A DNA stretch of 64,000 nt from Pipra filicauda (taxonomy: Eukaryota > Chordata > Aves > Passeriformes > Pipridae), in contig NW_024104293.1 in the NCBI RefSeq assembly GCF_003945595.2, positions 926,501 to 990,500 of the forward strand, in the 5' to 3' direction. The notes below the pieces were generated by a model that had not been told where the DNA came from, ran no database searches, and was given only the letters and a program-made list of their open reading frames with translations. Positions 1 to 12,206 of the stretch are shown piece by piece. How positions within the stretch are numbered: position 1 is the stretch's first letter; each line of letters starts with the position of its first letter. Both the position numbers and the translations under genes were made by a program.

Positions 1-1027
1 AAGGACTTGGAACAGCAATGACAGAAATAAAGGAGAAGAGCACAGTGCTGGTGCTGCCTTTGCTGGGCAGCTGCTGTGGTCTGCAAGGCGTGGTGACAGG
101 ACATTGCCCCTCGCTGTGTGACACACTCGAGGGGAAAACAGTTCCCCCCTTCAGCATCATCCCCACACAGGCTGGAGGCAGAAAGAGTCAATAGTAAGGA
201 TTGTGCTTTCCAGTTAAACAGTGCTGGGATATTTTTTTTCTCATCGGTAGTTTTTGCTCGAGTCCAGATGTCACTTTGAATCCAGAGAGAACTTTCTGAG
301 CTTCTCGAAGTGCTGCAGTTCTGCTTTGGCTCTTCCTCAGAGCCTCTAGATCTTTTTTCCTTCTTTTCTTGGTGGGATTGGTTGAAGCCAAGTCTGTTGA
401 CTGTTTGAGAGATCATTGCTTCTGTGAGGGTTTTGTTTAAACCTTTTTAAAGCCACTGCAGGTTATGATAGATCTCCAGTACTTTATTTCTTCCCCAGCT
501 TTTAACCTTTTTTTTCGGTCGAGCAGCCACATTGAGCCAGGTGGTCGCTGTGAATTTGAAACTCTGGTGCTTAAAACTGGGGAACCCACAATGAAACCCA
601 TGAATCCTGTAAGGACAAATTCTGGTTAACTGCAACCAAAACATAAAAATTTCCGTCTTGTCCCGAACTGTAGAAGTCACGCTGCATTTTGCTGTAATAT
701 ATATTTAAATAATTGAGTTAGCAGGCCTATCAAAGGAGATGTTCTAGAGAAGATTGAATATAATATGATTATTATGTCTTGTTGGTCTCTAATGACTTTA
801 AAATCCTTCTAATAAGGATAGTAATAATAAATCTTCATTTATTCCTCATTCCACTTCAAAGCTGATTTCCAGGGCAGTACATAAGAACTGTAATATGTAA
901 ATACCAATGAAGAACAAAATGCCATGATAGAGCCTTGAGCGTTGTTGATTGCAGCATATGTTTTAATAATGTAACCTCCCTTGTAGATTAATTTTATTTG
1001 TGTCTTTATAAAAAATCATTTGGGGAG

Positions 1028-1050
1028 GAGAGGATTGACGTCATCCTCTC
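1028..1050. promoter_or_regulatory. Consensus CRE octamer inside an inverted repeat
   Basis: TGACGTCA at 1036-1043 is the consensus CREB/ATF site. It lies within perfect 8-base arms, gagaggat (1028-1035) and atcctctc (1043-1050). A full CRE is uncommon by chance, especially in CpG-poor DNA. Its function is unknown. Confidence 0.4.
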
Positions 1051-1368
1051 TGTAAGAAAGTAAGTGGTAATCTGATTTGCAGAAAAAATATTTTAGAATC
1101 CGTTCATTAATCCAGACGTTTCTATGGAGCTCTTGGCTGCTTTGCAAAAGGGAGAGCAAACATGGCACGTAAGAATCTTCTGATAAAGTGGGAATATCTA
1201 GATAGGATTTCTGTTATTAAGAGCAGCTCCAGTTGCTAAACCAGTCTAAATAAAGCTGACTGCAAAGCACAATAGTTTATAAACCAGTTTATCTCAGAGC
1301 AGCTGGGAGAAGGCTAGGAAAGGAAATCTTTAGCATTGGGGTGTTGTAATGAGATTGAAAAACTGATT

Positions 1369-1496
1369 GATGCCCACGCCAAGTTGGACAGGGCTTGGAG
1401 CAACCTTGTTGATGGAAGGTGTCCCTGCCCATGGCAGGGGGTGGAATGAGGTGACTTTTAAGATCCCTTCCAACCCAAACCATTCAGTGATTCTGA
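1369..1496 (+). mobile_element. CR1 3'-end fragment
   Basis: The segment contains the CR1 3' block (ttggacagggcttggagcaacc, then the purine-poor tail ccttccaacccaaaccattc) and ends in an imperfect cagtgattctga tail. It is strongly 5'-truncated, as is usual for CR1. Confidence 0.9.
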
Positions 1497-2940
1497 TTGC
1501 CTCACAAGCTCCAGGGTAGTCTTCTTTTCTGGTTTTCTCATGTTGATGTTTGCTTTGTTCTTATGTGTTTTATAGGTTTGCCTCACTTCTGCTAATCCCC
1601 ATCTTGTGACAGTCGGTTCCTTTCCTTCCTGTTTGCCCATGTCTCATCCATGTGGGCATCTCGGGCCACTGGCAAAGGCAGCAGAGCTCTGACTTAGTTT
1701 GAAGTAAATGCAAAAAGATGCTAAAATAATTGAAACCATTAAAACATACCCAGTGTACACAGGAATAGAATAGCAAGAGGAATTTGGGACTATGATTTAC
1801 CTTTCCTAAATATGCATCGTCATCTCCAGAAATATTATGCCCAAACCTATGTAGTTTAATCTGTTTTGAAGGATCTTTCCTTAATAGACAGGCTTAGCAG
1901 TGTCATCTTACTGAAAGCTTCAGTCTCAGGATGTTGCTCAGGACACTTCAAAATATCTGTAGGCTTGGCAAAACTGTTCAGATGTCCTTAATATGAGGCA
2001 ACTTCCTGAACCCACCTTGTTCCTGTGCACAAAATTCTGGAGATCATCTTCTGGCTATTTGAAGTTGTGAAGTTGGGAAGTTTTCAGATAAAATTTGCAG
2101 TGAGAAAAATATCTTTAAACTGTTTTCAGTGAATAACACCTTCCTTTTGTTGTACCATTACAACACCTCTCCCTCAACAGTCAGAAAAAAATGCTAAAAT
2201 TGAAAATGGGAGATCCTTTTTTCTGGAAGGAGCGTGGCCATCCTCACTGAACTGAAACCCTCTGGAAAGCTGTAGCTTAGGGAATATAACTTGTGCCATG
2301 TTGACCGTGAATGTGTGCCGTGATCAGAAGGTCTTGCTGCACCAGGCTTCACACAAACACACAGCTGCCTTTGCCTGGCAGCCTTTATTTTATTGACTGT
2401 GTTGGTCAGCTGATTAGCACTCAGATACTAATTGCTCCAGCTCATTTGACTGTCCTGACATGCTTCTGCAATGTCAGGTCTTACCCATTTGGGGGCCAGA
2501 TGCATAAGGGGACCAGCACCATGCAGTGTCCTAATTCCATACTGGATATTTTGAGACTATAACCTTTTTTAAAGACAATTCAGTCATAAATAAATGCTTC
2601 TGGTACAGCCACAGCACTAGTTCTTAGATTTCTGAGTGCTTCATCTGAGCTCCATGGAAGTGAGGGACATGTAGGCACCCCCCCCCCTCTGAAAACCCAG
2701 TCTCGGGGGTGCCACACCAAATGTCACAGTGAGTTTCAAAGGAGAAGATTTTCCTTCTTAAATGCAAACTCTGGCTGAGGTCCTTAAAGGGAAGGTTTCA
2801 TGCTGTTCATGGTTTCAGCAGCTCATGTTATTAAGCAGATCTTGCTGCAGTGTTTGGAAGCTGAAGCAAAGCAGGTGAGTGAGCACATTGCAACGTAGGG
2901 CTGAAGTGCATGAGCATCTTCCAGAATTATACTGGACTGT

Positions 2941-3204
2941 GGGCCTTTTCAACTGACAGAGGGCAGGTTTAAATTGGATATTAGGAAGAAATTCTTGGCT
3001 GTGGGGGTGGGGAGGCCCTGGCACAGGTTGCCCAGAGAAGCTGTGGCTGCCCCTGGATCCCTGGAAGTGTCCAAGGCCAGGTTGGACGGGGCTCGGAGCA
3101 ACCTGGGATAGTAGAAGGTGTCCCTGCCTGTGGCAGGGGTGTTGGAACTGAGTGGTCTTTAAGGTCCCTTCCAACCCAAACCATTCTGTGATTCTGTGAT
3201 TCTC
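2941..3204 (+). mobile_element. CR1 3'-end fragment
   Basis: About 260 bases of CR1 3' sequence end in three ATTCTGTG-type tail units (cattctgtgattctgtgattc). The internal ctggatccctggaagtgtcc variant is shared with most other copies here, so it belongs to the predominant subfamily. Confidence 0.95.
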
Positions 3205-4090
3205 TCTTTCTGGGCTTTTTTGAACAATTTGTTGATAGCCTTCTTCTTATCTAAGTAAACATGGGTCAGTCCTAAACATGTGTTTCAGGAAGTGAGAGAG
3301 AAGAATAGAACCAAACCCTACTTTGGTGTTATGTTCATGTGGGAAATGTAATAAAATCGTGTATGTTATCCAGGTTTATGAGGTATTTGTGTAACTCTGA
3401 GAACACCCTTGGTAAGTTAATAATTTACTATTTTATTACCATACAGAAGCAACAGAGTTTTAAAAAAAATCAAAACAAAACCAAACCCCACCCTCAGGTT
3501 TTGTGTAGTTATGTGTTCATGATTAATGTGTGCAAAGAAAGTGTTTTCTATGTGAATTAAAACTGTGTTTTCACCTTTTGTGTATGGAAGTGGCTCATCT
3601 TTGTAGCCCTTGGAAAAGGTACTGCTTTTGCAGAAGAAAGGAGGAAGCTGCTCTGAACTACGGGTTTGCTCTTGTAGCTCTTCATCCTACTCCAGCAAGG
3701 AAATATATAGAGAGGTATATAAAGAATGCAAACAGAGCAGTCCCAGGCGTGGTAATGAACCAGGTCCAGGGTCCATCCAGGGAGTGCAGCGAAGGAGCAC
3801 CAGGGGACAAGGCTGCAGACAGGGAGAGAAGAGATGGGGCAGAAGGGACCTACAGCATGGGTGGGGGTCCCTCCAGGAGATGGGACCAGAGGCAGGACTA
3901 GAGACAGGCAGACCTGCTCTGGCAAGGACTGAAGGCCCAAGTGTCAGCCAAAACAAAGCTCCTGTGATCCATGGGCAGAAGATGCAGGTGGGGTTTCATG
4001 GGACTGGTCGTGGCCTCTTAGTGCACTCAGGGCTCTGACAGCATCTATCCACTAATTGTGGTCTTTATATAACGATGGTGATTGAACTAG

Positions 4091-4138
4091 CTTTCCCTTC
4101 CCCTACTCCTTCCCCTACTCCTTCCCCTTTTTTTCCCT
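4091..4138. repeat. Pyrimidine-rich tract with 12-base tandem units
   Basis: The unit ccttcccctact occurs at 4096 and 4108 with a partial third copy at 4120. The tract is nearly all pyrimidine on the + strand. Confidence 0.9.
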
Positions 4139-6231
4139 TGCAAGTGGAGAAACACTGATCTGATGGTCCCTAGGGGAGAGATCCGAGTCCATGGAAAGGT
4201 TCCCGTAGACCGCAAGAAGGTAACCTTGCCACTTTGAACAAGATTGGTTTTCTAGCTTCCCTGATCCTGCAGGGAAGAAAACCAGTTCAGAAGTGATGGG
4301 AGAGTAGCTTTTTAGGATACCTGGGTGCTGGAAACATGCTTAGTTGTAAATTGTTTCAGGGCAGTAAAACAGCAGTGGTAGAAGACATTCCTTGGTGCAT
4401 ATTTAGAGTTTTTCCTTTGGAGAAAAAACCCAGGAAGACCCCAAATGAGATGACTTTCCCAAATGGATAACAGACCTTTGCCATAGAAAAGTTGCTGAGG
4501 TTTTCCTGCCTGAGAGTTGGACTTTAAGCAGAGCACGTATCCATAAATTACGTAGACAGCCCTCAGACTCTGTAGTTACCTTCTTCTGGCGGTTAATCTT
4601 CTTCCAGTGTGTTTACAGCCCCTTGTCACGGTATTAGATGAGGGAATTATTCTGCAGAGTCTTTCTCCTTAGTGTAAGGGAAGTGTTTTTGTACAGATCT
4701 TTGCAGTGCTCTCTGGGTTTCCAGGAGCACACAGTCAGCTCCTCACCCTCAGTGGGGATTTACAGTGTAGAAAGAGAGGGTGAACCAAGGTGGAGAAATA
4801 GTTGTTACCCCCAGTTTGGGAGCAGAAATTAATCCCAGGCAGGTCATAACTTCCTTGTTTCTTATTTTCATGTGAGCTTTCACCTTTTGCAATCTGCCCG
4901 TTGGCGTCTGAGCACCCGAAGGAGTTTGACCCGTGGTTCGGGGGCTCTGAGGGCACCCCTGAGTCTCTGCAAGCAGCTGATATGTGAACAGAGTTAATGT
5001 GCTGTTATTCTTGGGAGTGACCTTTCCTACAAGCTTAGCTTGATGGAGAGTAAAGTCTGAGCTAAACACAAATAAAGTGCATGGGGTGTGCATTTCACAA
5101 TTGCATTAGTGGGCTATAAATAGGGCCATACGTCTGCCTTTGGTGCTGGCTAGAAAGGAGCCAGGATGTATTTTCTGGCAGCCTTGGTGCTTAAGGAAAT
5201 CCGTTTATTTTATGGTACAGAAACACTTACTTTTTTGCTTAAAAATCCTCGGTGTTCATTGCCTACCCGTAGGTGTAAAAGAGGAAAAATGATGGTAAAA
5301 ATGCCATATACTTTCAATTATTGCAGTGTTTTTGACATTTTCCAAGTGTTTTATTACTGGGCCACAAAGTTGAAAAAAGCCCAGCAAAAATCCAAAGCCA
5401 AAGCCTGAAATTTGTCCAGGAAAACCTCACTCTGGGGGATAAATCTCCAATTCCCCAGGTAAGCCTTGTGGAGCTGCACAGATGCGTATTCATTGCAGCA
5501 GCACAGGGCTGTAATTTTATAGTAGGAATATCTGCTGGAATAAATACCTGTTAAGTGCAAGGAAAAGGTACCTGACCAATAAATACTTGTGTACCTTCAC
5601 ATATGCAGCCAAAGGTGCCTTTACAGGTTAGAAGCAAACGTAGAAGGCATTTTTCCATTAGGTAATTCTCCAAAACACTGTGCCATGATGGGTATTTTAA
5701 ATAAATCTTACAGCCAAGTGTCATGTTGTCCCTGGTCCGAGTCCCAAGATTGCTGATGCTCTCTGTCTTGAGCTAGAACCGGAAAAAGATTGTAAAAAAT
5801 GGGGGAAAATTGGAAATGTGAAGATTTCTGCCTCATGGACTTGTAAAAAACAAAGCCTGGCTTCTGCTGAGAGAGTGTAATCATGCCCTGCCACGTGCCT
5901 CTTCTTCTTACCTGTGTGAGGGGGGTTTCTGGCAGAAAGGATCAGGTTTAGGGTGCTCTTAACTGATATATTTCCTTTTTGCTCTTGTAGAGGGAGCGCT
6001 GCAAGGGGCTGTTCAGGTGACAGAGGTGCAGAGCACTCTGTGTCCTGTGGTACCAAGGAGGAGCACCAAGTCACCTTTGTTTCAGGATTTATGGTTTCAG
6101 GAATGATCTTGATCTGTTCAATGGGAAAAAAAGGGGATGTAAGGGTTTTTTTTTTTTGTCATGGAAGTCTTCTAAATTGTATTAATGGTTCTATTTATTA
6201 AAATTACCTTCATTTTATCCCCTGTATTTTG

Positions 6232-6388
6232 TTGTCACGGCCCCAAGGCTGCCAGAGCTGCAGGAGGGTTTGGACAACGCTCTCAGGCACAGGGTGGGAT
6301 TGTTGGGGTGTCTGTGCAGGGCCAGGGGTTGGACTGGATGATCCTGATGGGTCCCTTCCAACTCAGCATATTCTGTCATTCCATGATA
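6232..6388 (+). mobile_element. CR1 fragment, subfamily ending in CTCAGSATATTCT
   Basis: The segment reads through agccagagctgcaggagggtttggacaacgctctcaggcac and ends tcccttccaactcagcatattctgtcattccatga. This 3' end differs from the AACCCAAACCATTC type and marks a second CR1 subfamily, also seen at 19434, 27180 and 45487. Confidence 0.9.
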
Positions 6389-8320
6389 TATTGGATTTTT
6401 ACCTGTAGGAACTGGGTACATCTTGAGATCTTTTTAGGCTGAAAGTCTAATAACAAGTGCTTATTTTGATTTTTCTTTTAGCTATTATTAAAAACTGCCT
6501 TTTCTCACCCATTAGTATCTGGCTTTCGTTTAAAAATTGCTGCACAAAGGGAAGGGGAGAAGGCATGGAAAATCACTGGCTTTTTAAAATTTCCTTTTCT
6601 TTTCCACTGGTGATTTTTACACTTCCTTTTTTTTACACATGCACCTTTTAAATGTGCATGTTGACGTGTAAGTGGCTTTGATGTGGCAGGGGTGAGTTCC
6701 TGGAGTCCCACGAGCGGGTTCTGTTGGTGGTGGCAGCGGGGACAAGAGAGGAGGTCGTTCACAACCGGCTGCATGGTGCAGAGAATTGGGAGGTGATTTC
6801 TGGCTTGGCATATATGGCAAATGGAGATGTTAAACCAGACATCTCCCGCGACTGGACGGGGCTGGGAGCCGGGCGGTCCCTTGCTGCTCCGGTTCTGGGA
6901 CTTCCTCAGGGTGTTCCCATCATTGCCCATCACTGCCTCAACAAAACGCCTCCGTGGGTGGCACGTGTTTGCCTTTTGGGATTTAGGTAAAGCTTCTGCA
7001 ACATGGATGCTGCTGAGGGAAGTAGGCATTTCTAGAGATAACAAATTAACTCTGGGCATTGTAACCAGAGTAAAATATTAATCTTCCCAATAGGTTAATT
7101 TTGGAACTGTTTGGATGGTCTGTAAGGAAAGTAATGTAATTAACTTTTGTATCTTTTGCATCTGGAAATATGTGCTGTATTTTTATAAATCAGGTTTTCA
7201 TTAGGTCCTGCCCTCCCCTCCTGGTTTAAAGGAATACTGGCAGTGAGGAGACATTTGTGCTCATCATGGATCTGCAGTACGTTACTGTCCTGGATAATTA
7301 CTGTGTCCCTTTCATAATGCAGTTAATAAAAATGAAATATCTGTTGATTTACAAATATACTTTGAGGTACCTGAGCAGTGAAAATTTGATAGACTAATAG
7401 AAGAAAGCTACTATGCCAGAAAGGATATAAAAATCCATTTCAAGTCCTACTTTGCAAGGCAACAATCTCATTTAATAGTTGACTAATTGAGAGTGGCACT
7501 GCTTGTAAAGTAAAGAGGAATTGGCTTTTTTATTGACAAGGAAACTGAAGACGCCTCATCCTGTATGTGCAGTAATAGGATATGTGTAATTTTGAGGGTG
7601 TGGAGTAGTAATGACTTATTTTCCGGAGAACTCTTGGGGTGGCTCAGTGTGGCACAGGTTTTTGTTCCTGGAGCAATTGATGGATACATTAGTGGGGCTG
7701 TAAGGAGCAGGACCTCCATTGCTGCACGAGGGGTGCTCAGTTAGGGGTTTTTTTGTGGAATCTGAATAGTCTCTGTCAGGTTCAGTGCTAAAATGATAAC
7801 TGTTCTGCAGTGGAGTACAGAGACAGATGCTGGCTGGGGCAGCAGAGACTGAGAGTTTCATTATGACATTGAAAAATCTGAAAAGACTTAAATATTTTGT
7901 GCTTGGTGGGTTTTTTCAGCTTTCCAAGGGATAGTTTAAAAACAGAGCAGTGAAATGGAGTTGAAATAGCCTTTCTGACCTGGCCGTGCTGTGCCGTGTT
8001 CAAGGTGCAGGGAGGCCCTTCCTGCTCCCCTGTCATGGTGGGGGGATGTTGGGGCATCCAGAAACCTACCTGGTGGCTTCATATGAACAGCAGTATTTTC
8101 AAGGCACAGACCCTTTGTTTTCCTCCTGACTGTTCCTTTAATTAATCTCTCTGCTGCTTGTTTCCTCTCCTGCTTTCATTTCTCAATTTGATCTTTTTAG
8201 TGGGCTAGATAATTGCATTTACTGAGTATCCTTCCTGCCAAGCATCGTGGCTGTAATCTCCTCCACCTGAGAAATGGTTTCCTTTGAACAACCTGGCATC
8301 TGCCTCAAAGTTATGTGTTA

Positions 8321-8390
8321 ATTAAATAAAAAAAAAGTAAAAAAAAAGTGTGTCTGTATGTATATACATACATATATATATGTGAATTAT
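8321..8390. repeat. A-rich and TA/CA simple repeat
   Basis: Two A9-type runs separated by gt are followed by a gtatgtatatacatacatatatatatg stretch of alternating purine and pyrimidine. Confidence 0.85.
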
Positions 8391-9172
8391 AGAGTTGCAG
8401 CAAGCAAAAGTCTGGGTAGCTGAAAGATGGTTATGAATGCACACCACCAGCACTGGTTTTTGGCTTTGTAATTGCAGAGGAGTGCACAAAAGTCTTTAAT
8501 TATATGATCACATGGCTGTTTTTTTCATAATATCTTATATATGCTGTTTCCTCAGATCCTAAATACAAAGACAGTACAAGCGAGGCAGAAATGGTGTGTT
8601 TAGTGGTAACTGGATTTTAGGATGTTGAGGCTGCATTTTTAAGTCTTTTCCTGAGATAATGAAATGGCCTCTGAGGTTGTGGTACATTCCCCCACACTTG
8701 AACCAGGTGCTGCAGCGTGTCCTGGCCAGATGGGTTCACTGGGGGACTTGGCCAGAGGGTCCCTGACCTTGTCAGGAGCTGTGAGGGAGCGGAGCAGCAG
8801 CAGAGTGCTGCCTCCCTTCATGGGGGTTCAGGGGAGTTTAAGATTTCTGATCCTCCTCCTACCACATACAGTCACACCCATGTGCCCCCTTCTCCCCAAG
8901 AATGGTTTTACAAGTGGTTTTGGGTACTCAGTGTCTTCCTCTTGTTCGTGCATCTTTCTGTACTTCTCATTGCATAAAGAGAAGTGTGTAACCCTGAGGA
9001 GCATGGAGGAAGTCTGAGCTAAAGCAGGAAAAATCTTAGGTGGTATCCTGACTGGAAAACTCTCTTCCGTCCTTGGTCTGCAGACCTGTGTGCATATGAA
9101 GCAGAAATCTTGATGGAAAAATTATTTCCCACAAAACAACTATTGCTTGCACATCAGTGTATATGTTATAAA

Positions 9173-9755
9173 GTCATAGAGTGGCCTGGGTTGGAAGAGA
9201 CCTTAAACACCATCCAATTCCACCCCCTGCCATGGGCAAGGACAACTTCTACTACACCAGGTTACTCCAAGCCCCGTCCAACCTGGCCTTGGACACTTCC
9301 AGGGATCCAGGGGCAGCCACAGCTTCTCTGGGCAACCTGTGCCAGGGCCTCCCCACCCTCACAGGGAAGGATTCCTTCCCAATATCCCATCTAACCCTGC
9401 CCAGTGGCAGTGGGAAGCCATTCCCCCTTGTCCTGTTCCTCCATATCCTTGTAAACAGTCTCTCTCCATCTTTCCCATAAGTTCACTTCAGACCCTGCAA
9501 GGCCACAATCAGGTCACCCCAAAGCTTCTCTCTTCCAGGCTGAACAATCCCAACTCTCCCAGCCTTTCCTCCCAGCAGAGCTGCTCCAGCCCTCTGCTCA
9601 TCTTGGTGCCTCCCCTGGACTCTCTCCAGCAGCTCCATGTCCTTGCTGTGCTTTTCCCCAGGGCTGGAGCAGCTCTGCAGGAGGGTCTCACCTGGGGGGC
9701 AGAGGGGCAGAATCACCTCCCTCAGTGTGCTGGTCACGCTTCTTTCTATAGATGT
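9173..9755 (-). mobile_element. CR1 3' fragment, one of the longest copies
   Basis: On the minus strand this copy runs about 580 bases from the 5' part (read in reverse as ggtctcacctgggg and aatcacctccctc) to the 3' tail beside tcatagagtggcctgggttgg. It carries the GGATCCAGGGGCAG variant. It faces the + strand copy at 11695. Confidence 0.95.
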
Positions 9756-11694
9756 GTTGGTTTGTTTTTCCCTGCCAAAGTACTCCTTTGACCTACCTGC
9801 CACTAAGGTAGACACAGCAGTGGGCCTGTGCCCCTGGGGCAAGGTTAGTTAACACAAGCCTTTATGCTTAATGTGATAAACAACTGATGCACAACTCTGG
9901 TTCCCATAGTTCCTGCGGTATATGACAGTCCAAAATGTAGAGTAGCCTTGGGAACTTTTTGGTCAAGAAGAAACCAAATAGAAGAAGGAACCAAGTAATG
10001 ACCTCCTTGATTCAGCTGCACATGTCCTGTTGTGTCAGCTGATGTTCAGTGGTGTGTCTCTGCAAGGGAGCTAGATTATGGCTTCGTCATGGTTTGCCAC
10101 TTTTAGACTGGGGGGAAAGAAATCAGAAAACCCAAGATAAATAAAGTGAGGCGCCCGATGAGCAGCAGCATCGTGGGGGTTGGAGCGTCAGGCTGGGCCT
10201 TTCACGGGACAGGACAGAGACACCCACAGCAGGGAGGGCTGCTAGCAGTTTGCAGCACCAGGAGCTTCTGACAGCACCAGTGAAGGGTGGGTTCATCTGG
10301 CAGTACGAGGTTTGGTGCTTCTGCAGCAACCAAGATCAAGATGATGTTTTCTGTCAGACCTGTCGGCCCCGAGGGAAACGCTGCTGAAAGCTGTCATGAT
10401 TTGGGCCTGCAAAGGGGTAGTTTGATAAAGTAGAAGGAAATTTGCTAAAATTTTTCAGGTAGGCATCACCCTTGAGGGAGTTAATGTTTCAGGAAGGGCT
10501 GGATATGCCATGGGGCTGCTTGATAGCTTAGAAAAGAGTTATCCCTGTCTTGCCGAGCTTTAGGGCAAGTGTCCCTCCAGTTCTGCAGAAATCCTCCATG
10601 TAGGGTCTGACTTTCGTTACACTGAATGTCTCAATCTTTTTTCCTCCCAAAAAATAACCCCAGCAGTCACATCTGCCGTGTGCAGCAGCAGTCGTTGGCG
10701 TTCCTTGGGCACATGTTAGGATTGTGTAGGAAGAAGAAAAAATACTTGAGAGTGGTCTTTCCAGATGTGCTGCCATCTGTTGATTTTTAAAGAGTTTTTC
10801 TGCCAGATGATTTATATTTTATTGGCAGAATTGGTGTGTTGTTTGTGCACCTATTCTCTGTTTAATATCTAGTGGTGTCCAGTGCCTCAGCTCCCAGCAG
10901 TGGCTGTATTTTTAGATTGGATTAAGGTAAAATAACTTGACTTGGGAAATCTGAACGAGCATTTTCAGATAATCCTTTGAGAAAAATGAGTTGGCTTATT
11001 TCCTAAGTTGTTTTTATTACTCTGTTCATGGTTGTGAAAACAACGTGATCACTGGGATCTAGAATTGCCTGTGAATTGATAGCTTTGGGGGTTGCTGACA
11101 GAGGAAGACAATGGGCTGCTCTCCCAGTGCTGGTTGATCTCCGATGAAATTTCACTCCCAACCCACATCCAGTGGATCGGAAACCCACCCCCACAGCTGT
11201 GAATCTCTGCAATTAAGTTAGAATTGAAACATCCATGTAGGATCAGAGGAACATGTACGTGCTGCTTTCTTTGAGTGCTTGAAGCTGCAGCTAAGAAGAT
11301 AACTCAGATATCCTCCATTTCTTAGTGTTTAGCTTGAGAAATATTAATTTGCAAGATTTTTGCAACTACTTTCTCTAACTGTTGACTTTTGTGGGGATGT
11401 TTGACATAGCTTCTGCTGGTATCTGTGCAGTTGATACACATACAGTAGCAATTCTGGAATAAATTGAGTAGCTCATCTCACCTGTGGCACTCAAGGCTGA
11501 GGACTCAGGCGATGGAAACTTCAGCCACCCAAGCAATCTGATTCTGCTCCTTGACTATCCTTGTGGTTGAAGAGTTTATTTTTTTCCCTGATGTCTGGCC
11601 CGACTCTTTCTATTTGTCGTGTCCTGCCAGTGTAGCCATGGAGATCAGAGTATTCCTCCTTCACAGTGGCACTGGAGATGAGCTCCAGGAGAGC

Positions 11695-12206
11695 GGCCTC
11701 CAGCTCCGGGGGCCCAGCACAGCAAGGACATGGACCTGTTGGAGCGGGTCCAGAGGAGGCACTAAGATGATGAGAGGGCTGGAGCAGCTCTGCTGGGAGG
11801 AAAGGCTGGGAGAGCTGGGATTGTTCAACCTGGAGAGGAGAAGCTTTGGGGTGACTTGATTGTGGCCTTGCAGGGCCTAAAGAAGCTGACAAGAAAGATG
11901 GAGAGAGACTGTTTAAAAGGGCCTGAGGGGCCCTGAGGACAAGGGGGAATGGCTTCCCACTGCCACAGGACAGGGTTAGATGGGATATTGGGAAGGAATC
12001 CTTCCCTGTGAGGGTGGGGAGGCCCTGGCACAGGTTGCCCAGAGAAGCTGTGGCTGCCCCTGGATCCCTGGAAGTGTCCAAGGCCAGGTTGGACAGGGCT
12101 TGGAGCAACCTGGGCTAGTGGAAGGTGTCCCTTCCCAATGGCAGCGGGTGGAACGAGAGGAGCTTTAAGGTCCCTCCAACCCAAACCATTTTGTAGTTTT
12201 ATGATG
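11695..12206 (+). mobile_element. CR1 3' fragment, about 510 bases
   Basis: It starts near cagctccgggggcccagcac, passes through ggacatggacctgttggagcg, and ends tccaacccaaaccattttg with a decayed tail. Open frames of 195 and 129 codons on the opposite strand are reverse readings of this element, not genes. Confidence 0.95.

Noticed and set aside
188..391. A short basic minus-strand frame (67 codons, many Lys and Arg).
   Set aside because: Too short, with no recognised motif; the Lys/Arg run comes from a ttttttccttcttttc tract.
3740..4038. A G-rich block with overlapping frames on both strands (up to 142 codons), possibly an old repeat.
   Set aside because: I could not assign it to any repeat or protein family, so no feature was called.
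6505..7059. A 184-codon minus-strand frame in unique sequence.
   Set aside because: No recognisable family or domain; other frames are also open here, which points to composition rather than coding.
9181..9480. Many frames across the window encode similar peptides (such as QGQPQLLWATCARASPP), suggesting a gene family.
   Set aside because: They all fall in CR1 copies and are reverse or forward readings of its non-coding 3' region.
11521..12108. A 195-codon minus-strand frame.
   Set aside because: It is antisense to the CR1 copy at 11695-12206.
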